Source: Imbricaverruca yamaguchii | Lineage: Eukaryota; Arthropoda; Thecostraca; Neoverrucidae | Reading direction: 5' to 3' | NCBI GenBank assembly: GCA_034440575.1 | Contig: JAOTOL010001525.1 | Span: 1,438,805-1,502,804 of the forward strand | DNA: 64,000 nt | In this document: positions 1-12,600 of the stretch, piece after piece | Numbering within the stretch: the first letter of the stretch is position 1 | Layout of the letters: the number at the start of each line of letters is the position of its first letter | Program-made: the position numbers and the translations under genes | The notes under the pieces: generated by a model | What the model saw: only the letters and a program-made list of their open reading frames with translations | Told to the model about the DNA's origin: nothing | Databases searched by the model: none

Positions 1-290
1 ACACGAACATTTCGCAACGCAATTTCAGGCAAAGGGATTATTCATAATGCGAAATGGCATGCAGTGCCATTGCATAGCATATGTATTTTTTCCCACTATC
101 TCGAATAACTTCATAAGTTATGAATATCAAAACAACTGATAAAGGTAGTCATAAGTACATCATTGGCTCAATGTTGAGTCTGAAAGACATTAAAAGCATT
201 TGAAATGACTAATTTCAATTTCGATTTCGATATCCTACAGTGTTCGTTTCGACATCTCACACCTAACGAAGAACCATTATTTGAACACTG
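1..290 (+). mobile_element. hAT-like MITE, right part (cut by window edge)
   Basis: Bases 1-290 match the right part of copies at 7336-7810, 11464-11944 and 46178-46651. Shared stretches include the segment around 'gacatctcacacctaacga'. The right end reads CATTATTTGAACACTG, whose reverse complement begins CAGTG like the left ends of the other copies, so this is the best-preserved right terminus. No transposase is encoded. The CAGTG termini and 8-bp target duplications at other copies suggest a hAT-type origin, which is inference. The left end lies outside the window. Confidence 0.6.
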
Positions 291-572
291 CGGCACCACG
301 GCCACTATTTTGTGACCGGAGCCAACAGCAAGCTATCTTAGAGAATCAAAGAAAGGGAGTAATTTATACTAATGGTACGCTTGTCTGAATGACACATCTA
401 CGGGAGAACAGCTCATGTACGCCCTGTGTACTGCACGCCGACGGTCTTGGATTGCTCGGAGTTTGGGGTGCTCAAAAGCGGTCATCTAACCGAGTGAGCA
501 GGCTGGTCCCAAGTCAGCCATCGACGACTGTCCGAGCGCTACGTACCGGCGTACACCGAAAGCGGTACGTAC

Positions 573-699
573 CAGCCACGATGGTGTCAGTCTTGGGCAG
601 CCGGCGCAGCACGTGCTCGATGAGGCCCACCTCCACACACGCCTGCATGTTGCGCATCGACTTGCGCAGGATGCACGTGAACACGCTCCAGATTTCGGC
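573..699 (-). CDS. NBEA/rg: Neurobeachin coding exon 3
   Basis: Translated from the acceptor CAG at 700-702, the exon gives 42 codons plus one base, beginning [13 protein letters not shown] and ending KTDTIVA. The donor is GTACGT at 567-572. Vertebrate neurobeachin has the same segment (AEIW, F.AILRKS, EVGLIE). It belongs to the N-terminal helical repeat region. The exon ends in phase 1, so the next exon, beyond the left edge, should start by completing a D or similar codon. No stop or frameshift is seen. Confidence 0.88.
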
Positions 700-3600
700 C
701 TGTCGGCGGCGCGCGGCACGGTCTCACACTAAGGCACAACTACCACACGGTGTACGGACAAACAAACACCAGCCACCGCACTCAACACTCACACAGCAAA
801 CTGGACATCCATCGACAGTAGCCCGCCGACTAGACAATGTCAGAATAGCTGGGCTCAGCGCCGTGCCAGCATCAGCCACACACGAGCATCAGAGCCGGGG
901 CGCCATTGCCGGCAGCGGACAGGGCAGGTGAGGGCAGGAGGTGGACGCCAGGGCCCTCGTGTCGCAGGCGCACGGTCAGGCACCACACCACTGTCGACAG
1001 AGTAGCGCAGTCACGACCACAAGTGGTGCGCCGCGCTCGCACGCCACTTGTGGTGACCCAATGCGAAGGTATCGTAAAAAAACATTCTTCTTTCAAGCAA
1101 ACGGTGCAAGTACTACCGTGGAAATGCTCCGATGGAGGTCGAAAGGAGTTTAAAAGAGCAGTGTAAAGGTAGTAAAAACGCGGGCATAATTCCGAGTGTA
1201 TACCGCTGCGTCGGACGCCGGACGCAGCGGTGTTGTGTCCACCGGCCTGGCCGCCCACCTGCAGTTTGACGGAGCAGTGGTCGAGCACCTCCAGCATGTG
1301 CAAGATGTTGCCGGCGTCCTGCACCACGAAGTTGAGCTCCATGTCGAACTCGCCGCCCACCAGCTGTGGACAGGGAAGCTGTATCAGTGGTGAATGCGAC
1401 AGTCTGGGGTCACCTGCCGGCTCCACTGGCTGCTCCACATACTGGCTGTCCTGGTCTGACCGGCTCACACTGGCCGACAGTTGGGGACCACCGGCCGGCT
1501 CCACTGAGCTACTGCTGTCCTAGTCTGACCGCCTCACACTGGCCGACAGTCGGGGACCACCGGCCGGCTCCACTGAGCTACGGCTGTCCTAGTCTGACCG
1601 GCTCACACTGGCCGACAGTCGGGGACCACCGGCCGGCTCCACTGAGCTACGGCTGTCCTAGTCTGACCTGCTGTCCTAGTCTGACCGGCTCACACCGGCC
1701 GACAGTCGGGGACCACCGGCCGGCTCCACTGAGCTACGGCTGTCCTAGTCTGACCGGCTCACACTGGCCGATAGTCGGGGACCACCGGCCGGCTCCACTG
1801 AGCTACGGCTGTCCTAGTCTGACCGGCTCACACTGACCGACAGTCGGGGACCACCGGCAGGCTCCACTGAGCTACGACTGTCCTAGTCTGACCGGCTCAC
1901 ACTGACCGACAGTCGGGGACCACCGGCCGGCTCCACTGAGCTACGGCTGTCCTAGTCTGACCGGCTCCCACTGGCCGACAGTCGGGGACCACCGGCCGGC
2001 TCCACTGAGCTACGGCTGTCCTAATCTGACCGGCTCACACTGGCCGACAGTCGGGGACCACCGGCCGGCTCCACTGAGTTACGGCTGTCCTAGTCTGACC
2101 GCCTCACACTGGCCGACAGTCGGGGACCACCGGCCGGCTCCACTGAGCTACGGCTGTCCTAGTCTGACCGGCTCACACTGGCCGACAGTCGGGGACCACC
2201 GGCCGGCTCCACTGAGCTACGGCTGTCCTAGTCTGACCGGCTCACACTGGCCGACAGTCGGGGACCACCGGCCGGCTCCACTGAGCTACGGCTGTCCTAG
2301 TCTGACCGCCTCACACTGGCCGACAGTCGGGGACCACCGGCCGGCTCCACTGAGCTACGGCTGTCCCAGTCTGACCGGCTCACACTGGCCGACAGTCGGG
2401 GACCACCGGCCGGCTCCACTGAGCTACGGCTGTCCTAGTCTGACCTGCTGTCCTAGTCTGACCGCCTCACACTGGCCGACAGTCGGGGACCACCGGCCGG
2501 CTCCACTGAGCTACGGCTGTCCTAGTCTGACCGGCTCACACTGGCCGACAGTCGGGGACCACCGGCCGGCTCCACTGAGCTACGGCTGTCCTAGTCTGAC
2601 CGGCTCACACTGGCCGACAGTCGGGGACCACCGGCCGGCTCCACTGAGCTACGGCTGTCCTAGTCTGACCGCCTCACACTGGCCGACAGTCGGGGACCAC
2701 CGGCCGGTTCCACTGAGCTACGGCTGTCCCAGTCTGACCGGCTCACACTGGCCGACAGTCGGGGACCACCGGCCGGCTCCACTGAGCTACGGCTGTCCTA
2801 GTCTGACCTGCTGTCCTAGTCTGACCGGCTCACACTGGCCGATACGCGTGACACATGCTCGTGCTGACATCAAACACTGCACACTCAGATCATACGAGCT
2901 GACTGTCATGGATGTGGAGTGGATAATTTCTAGCTAATCAAATAAGGAGGCATTTTCCCTCAAACATGTGGCATCTGAATCTAAGTTTGTACTTTCCAGC
3001 AAATCTTGAACACTTGATCACGAAGCAATTCATTGTCAAACAGTACCATTCTACCTCATAATGCGAAAAAGGAGAGGATGCTTTTCTGGGGATAATAATG
3101 TTATGGATGGTAAAACTGATAGAACTGCCTATTTGTTTCAACTCTGCTCTGAACACACGAGCTGACGTAAAGCGCACTCCGTACTTTCGAGCTGACGTGA
3201 CACAATGCACACTAGGGACACACGAGCCCCGACGTGGAGCATATACGATCAGCAAACTCGTGGCGCACGAGCAGACGTGGGGCATACACGTTCAGCAAAC
3301 TCGTGACACACGAGCAGACGTGGGGCATACACGATCAGCAACTCGTGACGCACGAGCAAACATGGGGCATTCACGATCAGCACACTCGGGCCGGCGTGGA
3401 GTACTGCCAATTGTCCGATGAAGAATAGACCCCTTCTGAATTTTAGTCATCAATAACAGCATGATCCCCAAAAGCCTTATAACCTCTGTTTCCAGCTAGA
3501 AAGTTCAATGGTGTTGTTTCGTGATAAACTGAACACTTATTTCTCCTTCAGGAATCTCTCAAGTTCTTATCATTCGGCTTTCATTCTCGAATAAAAATTA

Positions 3601-6600
3601 CTCTGTCTGGTTGTGAAGGAAAGCTAGAACTACATTTCAGAAAACTGATTGTATGTCTCGCTTCCATTTTGCTCCTATATCCAAGCCCAAACTAGGTACA
3701 GCTAAACCTGGAATGAAAATCATAGTCTTGAACATTTACTTTGGTATTTCTTGTTTTTCTAAAAATAAACATCAATTTGACCACTGCCGAGCACGTGAAT
3801 GTATCAATCATTCTTAGTTATCCATAAGCCAGCTTACACTTCCGTAACCATGAAATAATGTGTGGTGCCCAAGTCACGCATCACGCAACCGGCACACTCA
3901 GGTGTCGAGCTTGGGCTGCGGTCACCATATCGGGGCTCTTGTGGAGACTTGGCAGCTTGGGTCGTGGTCAGTATTTCGAGGCTCTTGTCGGGATCCTCGA
4001 CAGCTTGGGTCGCTGTCAGTACATCGGGGCTCTTGTCGGGATCCTCGGCAGCTTGGGTCGCTGTCAGTACATCGGGGCTCTTGTCGGGATCCTCGGCAGC
4101 TTGGGTCGCTGTCAGTATATCGGGGCTCTTGTCGGGATCCTCGGCAAATTGGGGTGCTCCTGCGAGAACCCTCGGCAGCTGGGTTGCGGTCAGCATACCG
4201 GGGCTGTGGGAGCCCTCGGCAGCTTGGGTCGCGGTCAGTATACCGGGGTTCTCGTCGGGACCCTCGACAGCTTGAGTTGCGGTTAGTATACCGGGGCTCT
4301 TGTGGGAGCCCTCAGCATTTTGAGTCGCGGTCAGTACACCGGAATTATTTTGGTGACCTTCGACAGCTTGGGGTACGATCAGCATCCCGGAGCTCCCGTG
4401 TGGACCCGGCATGATAGCGCCGACTCGCCGCTGGGTCATGTCGCACGTGGCAGCGGACGTAGCAGCGCTGATCGGACAGTTGTCCGGCGGTCGCGTCCAT
4501 CGGCGAGCCGCTCAATAATGCAGCCACCGACTGTGCCAGTTGGACGCTGCTGGTCTCCCAGACCCAGCACTACTGGTCTCTCTGACCCAGCTCTGGTAGT
4601 GTCCCGGATCCAGCACTGCTGGTGTTCTGGACCCAACAGGTGACCTGGGCCCAATCACGGGTGTCCTCGGCATTACCTGTAGCTTCCATATGCTGTTAAA
4701 GGAAGTTCAGTTACCTCAGCTGTGCAACCGGTAGCTGCAGCACCTGGCGTTTGCAGACCGTTTGGCTTCAGCGTGGCTATTAGTGATTCGTGAGGTGTAT
4801 ATTTATCGGTTAAGTCTCCCGGGCTAAGGTGACAGTCAAACCGGGTGGCCGTTGCGAACAACCTATGTGGCAGCCTTAACAGCAGCTTTGTAGCCAACCA
4901 CAACACGACTGTGTATCAAGATGAAATCACACCAATTTCTACGTCGTGAGCCCGTCGCCCAACTTGCATCGTGCGATTGTGACAGCATTACCATGGCCAC
5001 GTTTTCCCTTACGAAAAGACTGCCGAAAGGTTGCCTGGCAAAACAATCGTGTTTCCAGTTAAATCGCCCAGATTACCAGCCAAGACGCTCACGTCGTCAG
5101 GTGACACCCCCAAGTTGTTGACAACACGCCCAAGTTAATAGGCGATACGTTTAAGAGCTTGAACGTACCAGAACCAGGGTTTTTCACTTGAATCGGGGTG
5201 TTTTGCCAAAGCGAAACACCCGGGTTGCCAGGGAAGATCAGAGTTGGATTTGTACTTTGCAACCTCGGGTGTGGAAAGGAAAATTCCGGAATATACGAAA
5301 AAGATTAGATTTATCCTCGCACCTGGGACATCAGAATCTCAGCTTGCGCTTTTCAGTGAACCTTGAGCACTTTATCAGAGCCAAATAACACCATTCTAGC
5401 CCCAAAGGAGAAAAAAAGACTTTTTTGAGAGAGCAATGTTGACGTAAAAATATCCAAAAATAGTATATGTTATCAGCAGTGCGTGAGATATTCAGATTGC
5501 CAGGGCACGATGACTGAGCACTGGGCATGATGCCCACATCACGAGCTGTAGTCTCCGCCAGTCAGCAGTGATTAAATATACCGACGGCATATTGAATTGT
5601 GCGTAAGGCAGCAGAGTAGCTGCATGATGGCATGACAGAAACAGACATTTCCATTTGCGATATGACTAGACCAGGCCAAGGTTGTGACCACCGGAGCAAA
5701 GATCCCGCGGAAGGACTGCGGACGGGTCGTTGCGGTGCTCTAGGGAGAGCACAGCGACACACAAAATAAAGAGTAGGCGAACTCACAGGAACAAAAGTAA
5801 AATGCTCCAGCGGGAGGAAAATCAACGGCCCCGCAGGATGGAGAGTTTGTTAGTTAGATACTAGGGTTTTACGGCGCATCGACTGCATTGGTCATGTAAC
5901 CCGCGGGATGGAGAGCAGCGACTTAACCCTCGCCGTATTTCCGGTCATATCCTAACACCCCGTCTCGGGGGGATCGATAGGGATCCATCTCTCTCTGATC
6001 TCAAAACTAAGCGTCGCACGAAAACGAAATGGGTAGCATCGGAAAGCGCTAGACGAGTACGACCAGACACCATCCCCACACATTTTTCGCCCAAAAAGTG
6101 ACGTCACTATGGGCCTAGGTTTTCACGACTTTCATCATGTTCGTGGTTCTGGGGAATTCATTTTGAGGGAGATTTGAAAAACAAAACAAACAAAAATTAT
6201 ATCGAATCAGAAAAGGAACGCGAAATCGACCAGAACCATTAAAAAAAAATTGCCCGCCCGAAAATCAGAATTTCATTGTTCTGAAATTTCAAAATTTTGA
6301 GTTTTTAAGTTCTCTTTAATTTCCTTTCCTAGTGGGTAGAGCGGACCGGAAAATGTTGTTGGAAGTCAACTTGCTCCAATAAAAAATGCGTACTTTAGCT
6401 AAAATATTACATTTTAACTCTAATGGGCAAATACACAAAACTATTACGTAATCAAAAACGAAAAAAATGAAACATTTCTCTGGTGCGTTTTGTTGCATCC
6501 CTAAAGGTAAGCAAATGCTAAAAGTTTCATTAAAATATCTCCATCCCTTAAAGCGCGACGACTGGTCGAACTTTCTTGGAGGCGTCTTACTTGGCCTTTA

Positions 6601-9600
6601 CTAACTCGTTGACCCTAGATGACCTGACTCCAAAATTTTGGCGCAACATGCCAAATTAATGTGGGAAAAGGTATGCCAATTTCGGCGCGCTGCCGCTCGC
6701 AGTTCTATTACTGTCCGTAGACAACCTTAGGAGGTCGTCAACGCCCCCCCAGGCGGCGCTGGTTAGCAGGATACCACGGGATACCAGGACAAATCGACAA
6801 GGGCATAACACCCCATGTTTTATATTTTGATGAAAATATTTATGTGAGGTTATCTGATGCACCGAAAGCTGTACCATTTTTTCTCAATAGATCATGTCAA
6901 CGATCAAGAAGTCATAGCCACGGGCATTTCTGAGATGTCCGCAGACTCTACTACGCATTGCAGTGACAAGAAATCATAGAATGTCTGAAACATCCTATTC
7001 CACCCATCGCGGAAAACCACAACGTTAAAAAGTTACATTTTTAGGAATTTCCGATATTTTGACAATTAATAAGGCGCCCAATACCCTAGATTCCATGTTC
7101 ACCCCAAAGTTCGGTTTCAGCGAACTTCGAAATCGACGGCGTTTGTAACGATTTGGTTGTCAAAGCCAAAGTCACGCCGTTTGATCTGCTTTCATTTTCT
7201 TAACATATGTAGCGCTGCGTAGCACAGTGTCACATGCGGGATGCGCAGTGTATCAAAAACGTGAAGAATGTAGTCGCATGAAGGTTATGAAAATGATGCT
7301 TCTGAACACATCCTAGGTGCATTGTGACAGCAAAGCAGTGATCAATTATTCGTGAAATAGGCTAGAATATACCACTTTCTGAATCTTCAATAGACATCCT
7401 TCTCCTAGAAGCATAGGCATCCTGCTCCTTGATGAATGCTAATTAAGTCTTCATGTCTCCTTTCTAACAGTATCTCGTTGAAAAATAGCATGTGCATGCT
7501 CTCAATAAGGAATGGTGATGCACGAACGTTTTGCAATAAGGTAAAGGGATGACCTATTATGTGTATGGTATACAATACCAGTTTTTATCCGCTATCCGTT
7601 ATCTCCCTATTCCGAAAATAGCTCTTCTTAAATTATGAACTCAAAACAAAGGATAAAGATTCAGGCATAAGTACCTACACCATGAGCTCAAATTTGAGTG
7701 AAATATATCAAATGCATTTTTAATTACACTAATTCCATGGCAAATTTCCACATCCCGCTCTGCTCTTTTCGACATCTCCCACGTAACGAAAAATCATTAT
7801 TTTAACCCTCCAGCAAATAGTAGTTGCAATAGGTAGGTGTTAGACTGTACGTCCATATAAATGACGTGCTGCGGGTGGAAATATAGCATAATAAAGCAGC
7901 AGAAGTGCCGCTCTGTGGACACCCCGATATCCGACACACTGCGCACACTGGAGGTCGATCAATGACGCGATGCCCGGGTGGGGCGACGCTAGCACCGTGC
8001 TTCGACCCGAAAGTAACGCCATCGCGTGTTCGCCCAGAAACCGAAAGTGCAACAACACAGCAAACCAGCTACGCACAATCGCCGTCGGTCGGGTGTGCGC
8101 CAGTTGCCACGGCTGTGACGATTACCGGCGCACACCCGCCGTCAGCCGAGCACGCGCCAGTCGCGGCCATGAAAAGCTGCCACCTGCCACAAAAATGGCC
8201 ATACCAAGGCGCGGTCCATCTAAATATAGCCGACTGTTAGATCTCCATCGTTCACTCCACTCCCACTCCCACCCCGAATTATTAATGGCTCAGTCAGAAA
8301 ATGCGGCGGGAACGTCCCGTGAGCCCTGGCCTAATATAAACCTGAAATAGTTAAATGTATTACCGAAGCCGTGTGCACGCGACGCTTTGCCTCTGTTTGT
8401 CAGCTAAGCTTTAGCTCCTTACTATGTGGGGTCACGCAGTCACCCAAAGGCTCCCAGTTACGGCAGTATACTCGGCAAAATTACACTCTCACCGCCAGTG
8501 ATCAATACACGAGCTGCACTCGCCACCTACTCATTCCTGGCATTCCTTGCACACTGGCGGAACAGCACCAGCATGCAGAGATAATTCCTCACACCAAAGA
8601 GGATAATACTCAAGGAAGTATCCAATACCGGAGAGTGGTTCGATCAAATAAACGGCCGACCAGTGACCCGCCCCGGCTTATCAGAGCGTGGAGGGAAATG
8701 GTCGAGGTAGCCGATCACTCAACTCAAATGCCAGACGTCACGATAGGACAGTGCCGAAACCATCAGCATATGGCTCTGCTACTCTTGCAGAAGAGCCATG
8801 TAAAATGACCAATAACTATTGTAGTTTAGGGGCGCATCGACTGCATTGGTCATGCAATGACCACTAATTAATGAAAACTTGATGATCTCTTTACAGTTAT
8901 CGCAGCTGACGCAAATGTCCTTTCTCAAAAGAAATTCCTAAGTTAGCGCTATTTTCGAAACGTGAAATGGTAGCTTCTAGTGGTCTATTAAGTTTGACTC
9001 TGCTCTATTATATTATGTTGTATTCTATTATCTTATTCCATTCTGCTATATGTATTATTTGTCTTCCAGTTTGAAACACACGGCTACACCTGCGCTATCC
9101 ATCGCGAAGCTTAGTCATACTAGCACATAGCATTAATGGTAAATTTGGAAACGAACTTGGGAGTTCCGAGGGTTGTGATCGCCAAAGTTACCACAAACTA
9201 GAGCAGCCTGAGCATACCTAGCCCACCCTGGTCCTAGGTGGACTCGATTAACCATACTGACCTCAGTAAGTGACACTTCATCTGTGCAAGGTCAATAGAA
9301 AGACAGGAGTTTGAATAGGTAAGTTAAGTCTGCATATAATTCACGATAGTTTTCTTCAGAGACCATGAAATTATATTAATTCAGATCGAGATGAATTGCG
9401 ATGACGAACAGCAAAGCGGCGAATTGAATAACTCAAATCTAACCGAGCTTACATCACCCAACCAGGACGGAACCGCACCAAATAAAGCTTGTTGATGTTC
9501 ATTTATGTCACATATCGCCATGCCAGTTTTAGTTTCGCCGAGCAGGTCGAAGCTATGAGTTAAGCGGTTAAGGCCACGAAGCGGCAGAAATTCCCCCATG

Positions 9601-12600
9601 GAATTTCTGCAAAAAATCCCTTAGACAAAGGCAGCTATAATTTCAGCTAAAGTGTTGTTCGGTCCCAGTTCCAATGCAATGCTTACTTGCAAACGTATAC
9701 ACTGAAAACTTCACAGAAGTGAGAAGTCGAAACTCCATGGGCAAACCACTCATCTCTGCAACACAAAATCATCAAAAACAGTACAAAGTAACGCAATTAA
9801 TGGCCATTGCAGACATATCACCTCCCAGGAAACTGGAAAACCGAATGTACCAAGGCGCGATGCGATATCAAGAGTAATATATGCCCAAAAATTGTTGATA
9901 TGGTCAAAGCAACCGTACATGCCGCCCAATACGGTTTGGTGTTAGAGGCGCGCCGACTAAAACTCCCAAGTAGTTGGCTATTCCGTTACGCACTCCACCC
10001 ATGGTAGGGCTATGTCTTGCTTCTGACAGAATGCATGAGCATAATTACAAAAAGTAAGCAAGTTCAGAGCGCTAGTTGGCTGTTTGGTTATCGGAGTTTA
10101 GGGGCGTATCGACTGCATCGGCCATGCAGTTCAGAGCGCTAGGATCGCAACTAGAATATGAAGCTGTACTGTGCATCTCAGCTAATTCTGCATTTCTGAG
10201 GCAAGCTAGCAATGCACAAGCTGAACAGCAGTGCATGTTTACTGCAGTAGGCAGTGTGAGTGATATACAATTAGCTGAACAGCAGTACAGGCTTATGGTA
10301 GCAGGCAGTGTGATAGATAAGATTGACATCAGTGCAGGCTTATCGCAGTAGGCAGCGTGAGAGATAGAACATTTATACTAGCAGTGGCAAAGCGCCGTCT
10401 GCTGGAGATAATTTACGTTAAGATGACGTTAAGTAGGATTAAGTGGCAGACGGTATCGGGCAAGTAAGATAGAAAAGATGTGACACGCCGGATGGAAAAT
10501 AAAGTGTCGTGGGGGCAGGTAAACGCAGAACATGCATGGCATACATAGTCAGTTATTTGTGTCTTAGGACGCATCGACTGCATTGGTCATGTAGCGTGTT
10601 ACACACACACAGGCACGCGTGACGCGACAGTGCATTTCAACGATGGCCAACATCGGGCAGGCTCCGCTGACCACCTGCGATCTGAAAACGAACCTGAGAC
10701 CAGGGTGTCCACGGCCTGCCGAGGACCTCCGTGCTCAACCCCATATGTGTGTAGGTGAATGTTGAAGCTACAGCTTGGAAAAAACCCACAGGAAGAAGAA
10801 ACAAGTTGGTTAGAAAACCCGAAGGTTAAAAACCAAGCGCAATGGAAAGTGGGGCCGTCCGATTTTGTCGAATGTTGTCCCCGCCTGCCCATTGGACGTT
10901 AACCGGCATGTGCGCTATGCGATAGCGGGGAGGATGTCGGCGCGTAACTTCAGATGGAGTGTTCTAATTACATGCTGTGGTAGCGTTTAACTTCAAGTTG
11001 AGTATTATAATCTCGTGCTAAAGAGTAGCTCGAAAAGGAGGTCGAGGAGCGTCGAATGATTATCCCTAAGTAGTGTGGGCAACGACCATGGAATGAGATT
11101 TCTTGGTTGGTTATTTGAGTTTTAGGGCGCATCGACCAGGTTTAATGAGATTTCTGAGCGAACTTGTGAATCATACATGGATCATATATTTTATTTGATC
11201 TTGAATGGAATAACGCGCGTCACACACGTGGCAAAGTGGACTTGGGTGATTTTGGCGAGAGGCAATCGTGTATGAGGATGGAGTGGCCTAGCAGTAAGCT
11301 GACAAGGGCCACGTCTGTTGTTTGTGTATGTTGGTATTATGAGAGCCATCTGGAAAGAGCAAATTTAGTATTGCGTAAGTGTGATGTGTTGTGGTTTCAG
11401 AACGCCTGGAGATATTTGTGGAATAGCGTGCTGGCCACGGACAGGTCGCCAGGGGGTGGTGGACAGTGATAAATTATTATCGAAAGATGGTTACATTGAA
11501 CTTCCTGAACATTGAATAGACGTCCTTTCCTAGGAAATATCGACATCGTACTTCTTGATGTGTGCTTATGAAGTCTCCATGACTCGTGTCTAAGGGTATT
11601 TCGCAAGTATCATGCTTATGCTCACCATTACGGATGGTGATAAACAAGAGGCTGGGAACAACTCCAAGTACATATATTATATATGAGGTGGTCTGCTAGA
11701 CAATACCATCTGATGATACTATGGTATTTCAATCGTTGTCGTTAGGATAGGCATCCATGCCTTAGGTGTCTCACAAATTAAACGAAACATATGCACACAT
11801 GAGTGCACTATTGGTTCAACACACTCAGTTTCAAGAACTGAAACGAAATGATAATTGACATGCGTCCAAGACAAATTTCGACATTCTGCTGTGTACTAGT
11901 CTTCACAGCTCATACCTAACGGAAAACAAATATTTTAACATCTGTAGTGGGAGATGATTGTGTGTGTGAAACACTGTGAAAACACCACTTGATTAGCCGG
12001 CTGCTAGGGGAACCGGAGTAATTTACATGCGTATCGCATACCGTACAATATTCTCTCACCGATGTAGCTCAGTAATACAAATTGCCAAGAAGTGTTGGCC
12101 TCAGCTATAACGCGAATGCAATGGCTCTTGCTGTCTGAGATGCTTTTAGGCTGACGGTTGAGCGGTCACAACCGAATATGCAAAGGATTACTTTCAAAAC
12201 GCCAATTAGATCCCCGCACTTATTCAGACCAAGGAGCTCGTCTGATGTTAGAGAAGCCTGAAGAGCAAGGGAATTGTGCCGGTAGATGAACTGTCTCTAG
12301 TATAGGGTAGAGTTTGAACTGATCACGTAGGATAATAGAGGAATTATATGTATATCGAACACGCTCGTCTTGGCCAACTCACACCCAGTTAGCTCGTACA
12401 TTTCTTACCCCAGTTACTCCAGCTGGCAGACGTACGCTTCGTGGGCTACCTCTGTTCATTTTTTCGGCACCAGTGTGGCTTTAGCAATATCTTTACTGCC
12501 AGCCTTGTGAGTATTTCCTACAGCGGTGATTGACAACAATTGATGGACATGCTGTAATAGTCTTTTCCACTATGATGCTGAATCATCTTATCTGGTATCG

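Noticed and set aside
1366..1836. 156-codon plus-strand ORF
   Set aside because: It is the 69-bp minisatellite read in one frame, antisense within neurobeachin, and later units break the frame.
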